The notes under the pieces were generated by a model that did no database searches, was not told the DNA's origin, and saw only the letters and a program-made list of their open reading frames with translations. The position numbers were made by a program, and so were the translations under genes. A stretch of 11,523 bases of DNA. It comes from Gammaproteobacteria bacterium. Its GTDB lineage: Bacteria; Pseudomonadota; Gammaproteobacteria; Eutrophobiales; Eutrophobiaceae. Within the stretch, counting starts at the first letter, position 1. Every line of letters starts with the position of its first letter. Below, piece after piece: positions 6,243-11,523 of this stretch. Where the stretch lies: the NCBI GenBank assembly GCA_018676275.1, contig JABHFC010000061.1, positions 1 to 11,523 on the forward strand, written 5' to 3'.

Positions 6243-6755
6243 GTGACTGAAGATACTCCAGTGGTAAAGGCAACGGAAACAGCGCCGAAAGACGGCAAGA
6301 CAGCAGAAGCCAAACCGGCGGTCGCAAAGACCAGTACCAAAAAGAAACCTGTTGCTAAAAAGCGTGTAGCGAAAAAACCTGTCACCAGAAAGAAGCCTGC
6401 GGCGAAGAAGCCCGGCAGCAAAAAGAAGCCTGTGGCGAAAAAGAAAACCACAAAGTCGCAAAATTCTCCAAAAGCGAAACGTAAGACAGCAGACAAAAGT
6501 CGTCAACAACTTGTCGATAAGCTGAAGAAGGATCTGAAAGAAGCCAAAGAGACAGTGAAGGTGGCCAAGGCTGCGGCTAAAGATGAAATTAGCATACTGA
6601 AAGACCTTCTGAATGCGGCCTTGAAGCGGGAAAAAGAACTGATGAAAATCAGCGAACGTAAAGCGAAGAAAATGCTTGCCGCTGGCGAGCGCTGGGAAAA
6701 GAAACAGGTCGCGAAGATTATAAAAGCAGCAAAAATTGCTCGAAAGCTGGTGTAA
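6243..6755 (+). CDS. Basic histone H1-like / AlgP-like protein
   Basis: The product has 170 residues and is very basic. I choose the GTG at 6243 because AGGAGG lies at 6231-6236, six bases upstream; the in-frame ATG at 6228 precedes that site and ATG 6237 abuts it. Residues 1-30 are a mixed leader. Residues 33-70 are a repeated Lys-Lys-Pro-Val/Ala-Ala motif (KKPVAKK, AKKPVTRKKPAAKKPG), like the DNA-binding tails of AlgP, PhaF and bacterial H1-like proteins. Residues 87-170 are a long charged amphipathic helix, probably a coiled coil (VDKLKKDLKEAKETVKVAKA onward). The tail is therefore N-terminal here, the reverse of PhaF. Nucleoid binding is likely from composition; a specific role is unknown. 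A perfect FNR-type box upstream suggests induction at low oxygen. A strong terminator follows. Confidence 0.8.
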   Translation: MTEDTPVVKATETAPKDGKTAEAKPAVAKTSTKKKPVAKKRVAKKPVTRKKPAAKKPGSKKKPVAKKKTTKSQNSPKAKRKTADKSRQQLVDKLKKDLKEAKETVKVAKAAAKDEISILKDLLNAALKREKELMKISERKAKKMLAAGERWEKKQVAKIIKAAKIARKLV

Positions 6756-6774
6756 CAGGTTCTCCCTTTAAAAC

Positions 6775-6816
6775 GGCTTGAAGTGCTTTCAATGGAAGTG
6801 CTTCAGGCCTTTTTTT
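6775..6816. terminator. Strong, probably bidirectional terminator
   Basis: A 16-bp hairpin (6775-6790 with 6794-6809, several G-T pairs, 3-base loop AAT) is followed by seven T residues (6810-6816). It ends the histone-like gene. On the other strand the same stem is followed by G and TTTT (6770-6773 region), and the convergent DUF5916 gene ends only 5 bases away, so it probably serves both. The left and right arms each contain GAAGTGCTT. Confidence 0.85.
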
Positions 6817-6820
6817 ATGT

Positions 6821-9070
6821 CTAAAAGCGATGGGTCCAGGTCAGGTGGGCAAATAAATCCAGCTCAGTGCTTTTATAGGAGCCACCCTCACCCTGCCAGT
6901 CATGATTGAGAGTTATATTTAGTTCACTTCCCGGTTCAATGATCCAGCGTACCCTGCTTTGCAGTGTCATTACGTGAGTTTCTGATTCCTGTTGCAGACG
7001 GTTGGACCAGGACAAGGTAGGTGTGAAATTGACATTTAGCAGGGCACGATTTATCTCGAATTCGAAGTCTCCCTGGGGCAGGTTCACATCAAAAACCTGG
7101 TGGATGAGGACTATAAAAAAATGTTTATTGGGTCGCCATTTTACTACTGCAGTAACATCGGCAATAGATCCGTTAAAAAACTGACCGACTTTTGATTTTA
7201 GCTCAATAGCCACTGGCCGATGGTCGGCTGTGGTTAATCTTGTCCAGGCATTGTAAAAATCGTAAGTGCCAACGGGTATACTTATGCCTGGTTGTATTTC
7301 AAAGGGCACGTTTAATTTCTCATGATTCCAGTTACCCCATGCAGTGATTTGATCACCTGCATGGTTTTCAATTTCAAAAAAACTGGCCCAGACATGAGCG
7401 CTCTGCAGTTCATTATCAGTATTGGTAGTAAAACCTGTTTCAACAGTCCAGTCCATTGTACGAATAAAACTATGTCCCTCTGGCCTGACTCGGCGGCGTA
7501 TTTCGCCTGAGTAGTCCCTGATACCTGTCCGGTTAACAAAGCCAAGAGCCGGGTTAAAGTTTTCCTGTATTTCCCGAAAACTGGCTTTACCATTCCATGA
7601 ATCATTAGGAAATTCGACGCTCAAACCATAGGCCATTTCATTACCATTAATATCTTCACTAAAGGATTTCATTGCAAAAGCATCGGCGACAAATGACTGG
7701 GAGCCAAATACCTTGCTGTTTCGGTAATGATAATCAACACCGGCAACACCGTTATCTTCACCGGATGTCGGGTTACCATAGGTCAACATGGTGCCGATCC
7801 GGGATTCTTCCTGAACATCCATTGTGAATCTGCCAACAGAGAGATTTTTTGAAGCAATCCCCTGCCCGGATCCCATTTGCGTACTTAACAGACCCATCGC
7901 ATAAGGTCCGACGCGTCCGCTGAGTTTTGCGCCTACATCCAGATCAAGCGGCTCTGGGTTTTCCCGGTCAAATGGCAGGCCAATACGACGTGTGAAAAAA
8001 GGTATGCCATTAGTTTCACTAAGACCGCCGAATTGAAAAATATCAGCATCGCGAATAAAAAAATCACGTTGTTCCGGGAAAAATAAATTGAATCGTGTCA
8101 GATTTGTCTTGATGTCATCGACATTGGATGGTGAAAAATCCGGATTGATAATCAGAGAGGCATTTAAAGAAGGCCGTACTTTGTAAACGGCTTCTACACC
8201 GGGTTTGATTGTGAAATCTTTGTCATCACTATTAAATGCACGTCGATAGCGACTCGCCATCTGCGGTTTAATATCCAGACCTTTTCCCTGGGTCAGGTTT
8301 TCCAGACCCATCAAATCACCATAATTTACAACGTAGATAAAATCTGTATCTTTGTTATAGCTGGCCCAGTAAGAACGTTCGCTGCGTCTGCGTATATAAC
8401 GTTCCAAATCCAGACCCCATACCTCGCTGTCCGGATTCATCGACAGAGTTTTAAACGGAATCGCAAACTCTGCGGTCCAGCCTTTTTCGTCCCGGCTAGC
8501 CGCTGCATACCAGATACCATCCCATTCCTGATTGAAGTTACTATTATCTTCGATGCGTGCATCTGATTTTGTACCAAGTGGATTGATATAAAAAACAAAG
8601 GCGTTTCGACGATCCAGCATTGAATCGATTGCAATGACAAAGAGATCGTCAGTTTGCATTTTTTCATCTTCACGTAATTCTTGCGCAACGATATCGGCGG
8701 CTTCGCGATCATGCATGCGTACACCGATATAAATAGTGTTCGAATCATAAACTAGCCAGGCTTCTGTGCTTTCACTTACGGGTACCCCTGACACGGGTTC
8801 ACGTTGGAAAAATTCGGTGACAAGCGTGCCTTGTTTCCACATCGCTTCATCAAGTACACCATCAATAACAGGAACGGACTCCGTTTTCTTGATCGTCATT
8901 TCTGGTCGGATGGTGTAGGACTGGGCAGAATTGAGATGAAAAAACAGAAAAAGAACAGCCAGCCACCTATAGTGGTAAGATCTGCTTTTTGATTTAACAG
9001 AAATAGTTTTTTTCCCTGCAAAATCATCACAGTAGTGACGTAAGCTCATGGAGATAAGACTGCACCACAT
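6821..9070 (-). CDS. DUF5916 outer-membrane protein with CBM9-like N-terminal domain
   Basis: The product has 749 residues from this ATG. A hydrophobic core WLAVLFLFFHLNSAQS (about 36-51) looks like a signal peptide with an unusually long basic N-region. Next comes a CBM9-like beta-sandwich, marked by VIDGVLDEAMW, TEAWLVYDSNTIYIGVRMHD and WTAEFAIPFKTL. Then comes the DUF5916 region with NPDFSPSNVD, RFNLFFPEQRDFFIRDADIF and FFTRRIG. The rest is rich in alternating polar/aromatic strands and ends LTWTHRF, a C-terminal Phe typical of outer-membrane beta-barrels. Related proteins are widespread in marine Bacteroidetes and gammaproteobacteria and are often thought to bind or take up sugars or peptides; no substrate is evident here. 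Start choice is uncertain: TTG 9085, ATG 9070 (GAAGA eight bases before it) and ATG 9049 are all possible. It shares a 119-base or longer divergent region with the next gene. Confidence 0.85.
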   Translation of the reverse strand: MWCSLISMSLRHYCDDFAGKKTISVKSKSRSYHYRWLAVLFLFFHLNSAQSYTIRPEMTIKKTESVPVIDGVLDEAMWKQGTLVTEFFQREPVSGVPVSESTEAWLVYDSNTIYIGVRMHDREAADIVAQELREDEKMQTDDLFVIAIDSMLDRRNAFVFYINPLGTKSDARIEDNSNFNQEWDGIWYAAASRDEKGWTAEFAIPFKTLSMNPDSEVWGLDLERYIRRRSERSYWASYNKDTDFIYVVNYGDLMGLENLTQGKGLDIKPQMASRYRRAFNSDDKDFTIKPGVEAVYKVRPSLNASLIINPDFSPSNVDDIKTNLTRFNLFFPEQRDFFIRDADIFQFGGLSETNGIPFFTRRIGLPFDRENPEPLDLDVGAKLSGRVGPYAMGLLSTQMGSGQGIASKNLSVGRFTMDVQEESRIGTMLTYGNPTSGEDNGVAGVDYHYRNSKVFGSQSFVADAFAMKSFSEDINGNEMAYGLSVEFPNDSWNGKASFREIQENFNPALGFVNRTGIRDYSGEIRRRVRPEGHSFIRTMDWTVETGFTTNTDNELQSAHVWASFFEIENHAGDQITAWGNWNHEKLNVPFEIQPGISIPVGTYDFYNAWTRLTTADHRPVAIELKSKVGQFFNGSIADVTAVVKWRPNKHFFIVLIHQVFDVNLPQGDFEFEINRALLNVNFTPTLSWSNRLQQESETHVMTLQSRVRWIIEPGSELNITLNHDWQGEGGSYKSTELDLFAHLTWTHRF

Positions 9071-9204
9071 TAGGTGATTCTTCAACTATTTCGTGTCTCC
9101 GGCACTATGCTTTTTAAGGGTATTTGCACTAGCTGGAACGGCGATAAAAAAACGATCCAACATAAAAACCTGAATTCTTTGAATAAAATATTTGATCTGA
9201 GCTT

Positions 9205-10224
9205 ATGGACATTCTGACACAAGGTTTACTCGGCGGCGTGTTGGCGCAATCTGTTGCCAGTAAAGAAGAAAAGAAAATCGCAACGATTACCGGTGTCGCT
9301 GCTGGTTTATTGGCGGATGCCGATATTTTAATCAGTTCATCCAGTGATCCAATGTTGAATATTGAATATCACCGGCACTTTTCTCATTCCTTATTTTTTA
9401 TTCCTTTTGGTGCATTCATAGCGATGCTGCTTTTGTGGCCGATATTGCGTCGCCATTTATCTATTCAGCGACTCTATGTATTTTGTCTAATGGGTTACAG
9501 CATGAGTGGTGTGCTGGACGCCTGCACCAGTTATGGTACGCACCTGCTATGGCCGTTGTCTGATGATCGCATTGCCTTGAATATTATCTCTATCATTGAT
9601 CCGGTGTTTACACTTACTTTGTTAACGGCTTTGTGTCTAGGCTTATGGATAAAAAGCAGAAAGATAGCTGTAACTGGTTTGATACTTTGTCTTAGCTATT
9701 TGAGTTTTGGTTTTTTTCAACAGCATCGTGCAGAAGATGTTGCGACTCAGTTGATTGCAAAGCGAGGACATACTGCTATTCAGCATGTGGTTAAACCAAC
9801 ACTGGGAAACCTGGTGCTTTGGCGTTCGGTATACGCAACGGAACAGGATATTTACGTGAATGCTGTGCGTGTCGGTTTGTTTACTGATGACCAGGTAATA
9901 AAGGGTGAATCACTGCAAAGGTTTTCTATGGAAAATGACTTACCTGAACTAGATCGTGCTTCTACCTTATACGGCGATATTCAACGCTTCATGCGTTTTT
10001 CCAACAATTATGTTGCCTTTGACCCTTCACAGGAGAATGTCATTGGTGATATCCGCTATAGCATGTTGCCGATCAGTGCTAATCCTCTATGGGGTCTTGT
10101 AATTGACCTGCAGAACCCGGATAAGCATGCGGATTATCGTTTCTTCAGAAAAAACGACAAGGAAACAAGACAAGCCTACCTGGACCTGCTGTTGGGAAGG
10201 ACAATCAAAGAAAGAATAGAGTAA
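9205..10224 (+). CDS. YdjM/YbcI-type membrane-bound metal-dependent hydrolase (DUF457)
   Basis: The product has 339 residues. The N-terminus MDILTQGLLGGVLAQ, followed by AAGLLADADIL (Asp38, Asp40), HRHFSHS (56-62), GVLDACTSYGTHLLWP (102-117) and IDPVF (131-135), carries the His/Asp residues conserved in the DUF457 family, which are thought to bind metal. Hydrophobic segments at about 63-80, 88-105, 128-148 and 153-171 place this half in the inner membrane. A C-terminal region of about 165 residues follows and is probably soluble. In E. coli, YdjM is LexA-regulated; I see no LexA box here. The substrate is unknown. The ATG at 9205 has only a weak purine tract upstream. The gene converges on cysK with 17 bases between the two stops. 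Confidence 0.85.
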   Translation: MDILTQGLLGGVLAQSVASKEEKKIATITGVAAGLLADADILISSSSDPMLNIEYHRHFSHSLFFIPFGAFIAMLLLWPILRRHLSIQRLYVFCLMGYSMSGVLDACTSYGTHLLWPLSDDRIALNIISIIDPVFTLTLLTALCLGLWIKSRKIAVTGLILCLSYLSFGFFQQHRAEDVATQLIAKRGHTAIQHVVKPTLGNLVLWRSVYATEQDIYVNAVRVGLFTDDQVIKGESLQRFSMENDLPELDRASTLYGDIQRFMRFSNNYVAFDPSQENVIGDIRYSMLPISANPLWGLVIDLQNPDKHADYRFFRKNDKETRQAYLDLLLGRTIKERIE

Positions 10225-10241
10225 GCGGTATGACGGGTCTC

Positions 10242-11210
10242 TTACTGGACTTTCTCATTGTCTGAAAAACTGTCTTCAAACAAGGCTGTTGATAAATAGC
10301 GTTCACCGGAATCGGGTAAGACAACAACAATATTTTTTCCTTTATGTTGCTCCTGCTCCGAAACACGTACAGCAACTGCCAAAGCCGCGCCACAGGATAT
10401 GCCTGCGAGGATGCCCTCTTTTGTCATTAATTTATGTGCATACTCAAGTGCTTCTTCATCAGTAACTGCTTCTATCTGATCAACAATGGATAGATCCAGA
10501 TTCTTCGGCACAAAACCGGCACCGATACCCTGCACTTTATGTGGTGCATGGCTGGGTTCCGAATTATTCATCGCCGCTCTGATCATGTTTGACGAAACTG
10601 GTTCAACCGCGACCGAGGTAATGGCTTTCTTCTTTGTGTTTTTGATATAACGCGAAATACCGGTAATCGTGCCGCCGGTACCCACACCACAAACCAGTAC
10701 ATCTATATTACCGTCTGTATCATCCCAGATTTCCGGACCGGTCGTCTTTTCGTGGATTTCTGGATTCGCTGGATTCTCAAATTGTTGTGGCATCCAGTGG
10801 GTATCCGGATCTGAAGCTACAATTTCTTCCGCCTTCGCAATAGCCTCCTTTATACCCTTGGCACCATCGGTAACAACAATTTCCGCACCATAGGCTTTCA
10901 TCAGTTTGCGTCGTTCCAGACTCATCGTATGCGGCATGGTCAACTTGACCGAATAGCCTCTTGCTGCACCCACAAATGCCAGTGCAATACCGGTATTACC
11001 ACTGGTGGGTTCAACGATGGTCATACCCGGCTTTAATATGCCCTTTTTCTCTGCATCCCAGATCATGTTCGCACCAATACGACATTTGACTGAAAAAGCA
11101 GGGTTACGACTTTCCAGCTTTCCGTAGATTGCGGCATCGGATATGCGAGAAAGTTTTACCATTGGCGTATTACCGATTGTGAGACTGTTGTCCTCAAATA
11201 GATTACTCAT
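10242..11210 (-). CDS. cysK: Cysteine synthase A (O-acetylserine sulfhydrylase)
   Basis: CysK makes cysteine from O-acetylserine and sulfide with pyridoxal phosphate, in the cytosol. The product has 322 residues (E. coli CysK 323) and aligns along its full length: NSLTIGNTPMVKL, PLP lysine Lys42 in NPAFSVKCRIGANM, substrate loop TSGNTG (69-74), phosphate loop GTGGT (177-181), GIGAGFVP and LPDSGERYLSTALF. In the GISSG motif that faces the cofactor the second Ser is Cys (residue 273). The start is the ATG at 11210 (MSNLFEDN), preceded by GGGGA eight bases upstream. A longer frame to 11261 adds 17 residues not seen in the family. The promoter region holds a spaced direct repeat. There is no cys gene next to it here. 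Confidence 0.96.
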   Translation of the reverse strand: MSNLFEDNSLTIGNTPMVKLSRISDAAIYGKLESRNPAFSVKCRIGANMIWDAEKKGILKPGMTIVEPTSGNTGIALAFVGAARGYSVKLTMPHTMSLERRKLMKAYGAEIVVTDGAKGIKEAIAKAEEIVASDPDTHWMPQQFENPANPEIHEKTTGPEIWDDTDGNIDVLVCGVGTGGTITGISRYIKNTKKKAITSVAVEPVSSNMIRAAMNNSEPSHAPHKVQGIGAGFVPKNLDLSIVDQIEAVTDEEALEYAHKLMTKEGILAGISCGAALAVAVRVSEQEQHKGKNIVVVLPDSGERYLSTALFEDSFSDNEKVQ

Positions 11211-11248
11211 TATTTTTCCCCGTTCTTGAATTTTCCTGTGCAAGTTTG

Positions 11249-11277
11249 TAACACCTGGCAAAAGTATATAACACCTG
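11249..11277 (-). promoter_or_regulatory. Putative cysK promoter flanked by a CAGGTGTTA direct repeat
   Basis: On the minus strand TATACT (11263-11268) is a near-consensus -10 box (5 of 6), but no good -35 lies 17 bases upstream. That would fit activator-dependent expression. CAGGTGTTA occurs twice in the same direction, at 11269-11277 and 11249-11257, exactly 20 bases apart: one copy just upstream of the -10 box and one over the expected start of transcription. The repeat is probably a regulator site; which regulator (for example a CysB-like protein) cannot be told. Confidence 0.4.
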
Positions 11278-11413
11278 TGTTTAACATTTTGAATAAATAT
11301 TGAGCTAATTCAGGTATTGTAATCCGTTCAGGAGTTTAAGAGATTGAGCCTGGGTTTTGTAGTTAAACGAATCAGAATACCAACAACGCTTGTATTAGAC
11401 AGAGGAGATGATA

Positions 11414-11523
11414 ATGGGTGAGATAACAAATAACGTAAACTGGCTTTCTGTGGCTGTTGGAACAATTCTCTCTTTTGTTCTAGGTGCTGCCTGGTATTCA
11501 ACTAAATTATTCGGCACAAAATG
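11414..11523 (+). CDS. DUF1761 membrane protein, 3'-truncated by the window edge
   Basis: Only 36 codons are visible. The start MGEITNNVNWLSVAVGTILS continues into a hydrophobic helix (about residues 10-28, ending FVLGAAWYS) and then TKLFG. The NWL...FVLGAAWYS..LFG pattern is the N-terminus of the DUF1761 family of small four-helix membrane proteins of unknown function. GAGGAG (11402-11407) is a good ribosome-binding site seven bases before the ATG. The gene is divergent from cysK across about 200 bases, which also contain the cysK promoter. Confidence 0.75.
   Translation, partial: MGEITNNVNWLSVAVGTILSFVLGAAWYSTKLFGTK

Noticed and set aside
6120..6509. Minus-strand frames of up to 129 codons rich in Phe, Arg and Leu
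   Set aside because: They are the antisense of the Lys/Ala/Pro repeats of the histone-like gene; the sense frame has a clear ribosome-binding site, promoter and terminator.
10225..10238. Third copy of the dRS3-like repeat
   Set aside because: Only one degenerate arm (GCGGTATGACGGGT) is present and no left arm is found; it could be chance or a remnant, so it is not listed as a feature.
11211..11261. 17-residue N-terminal extension of CysK
   Set aside because: It is not seen in CysK proteins; the ATG at 11210 has a better ribosome-binding site and matches the family start, and the extension runs over the putative promoter.

Overview
The window looks like an ordinary chromosomal segment of a Gram-negative bacterium, most likely a gammaproteobacterium. 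SerC and CysK read like close relatives of the enterobacterial enzymes, a beta-barrel outer-membrane protein is present, and a lysine/alanine/proline-rich AlgP/histone-H1-like protein of the kind common in gammaproteobacteria is encoded. Base composition is moderate. No tRNA, rRNA, CRISPR array, transposase or phage gene was seen, and no gene-free stretch exceeds 300 bases. The longest are about 240 bases upstream of the histone-like gene and about 200 bases upstream of cysK.

Left part (1-3693, + strand): the 3' part of a YHYH-domain protein, a terminator-like hairpin, a short dRS3-like inverted repeat, a serine beta-lactamase/esterase-family gene broken by an internal deletion with a frameshift, and, 6 bases later, a multi-pass membrane protein with a GIDE-like domain.

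Middle part (3694-6820, + strand): a compact hicA-hicB toxin-antitoxin pair with overlapping stop and start, serC with its own terminator, a second expanded copy of the dRS3-like repeat, a gamma-glutamylcyclotransferase-fold protein, and a basic histone-H1-like protein. The last is preceded by a perfect FNR/ANR box (TTGAT-N4-ATCAA) placed as expected for a class II activated promoter. A strong 16-bp hairpin closes this block and probably terminates transcription from both sides.

Right part (6821-11523): a DUF5916/CBM9-like outer-membrane protein on the minus strand, divergent from a YdjM/DUF457-type membrane metal-dependent hydrolase. The hydrolase converges on cysK (minus). The start of a DUF1761 membrane protein runs off the right edge, divergent from cysK.

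The genes do not form one pathway. serC (serine synthesis) and cysK (cysteine synthesis from O-acetylserine) are linked metabolically but stand in separate units 5 kb apart. I found no convincing new multi-gene system. The best leads are the FNR-type promoter before the histone-like gene, the GIDE-domain protein, the recently broken hydrolase gene, and the repeat elements placed directly before start codons.
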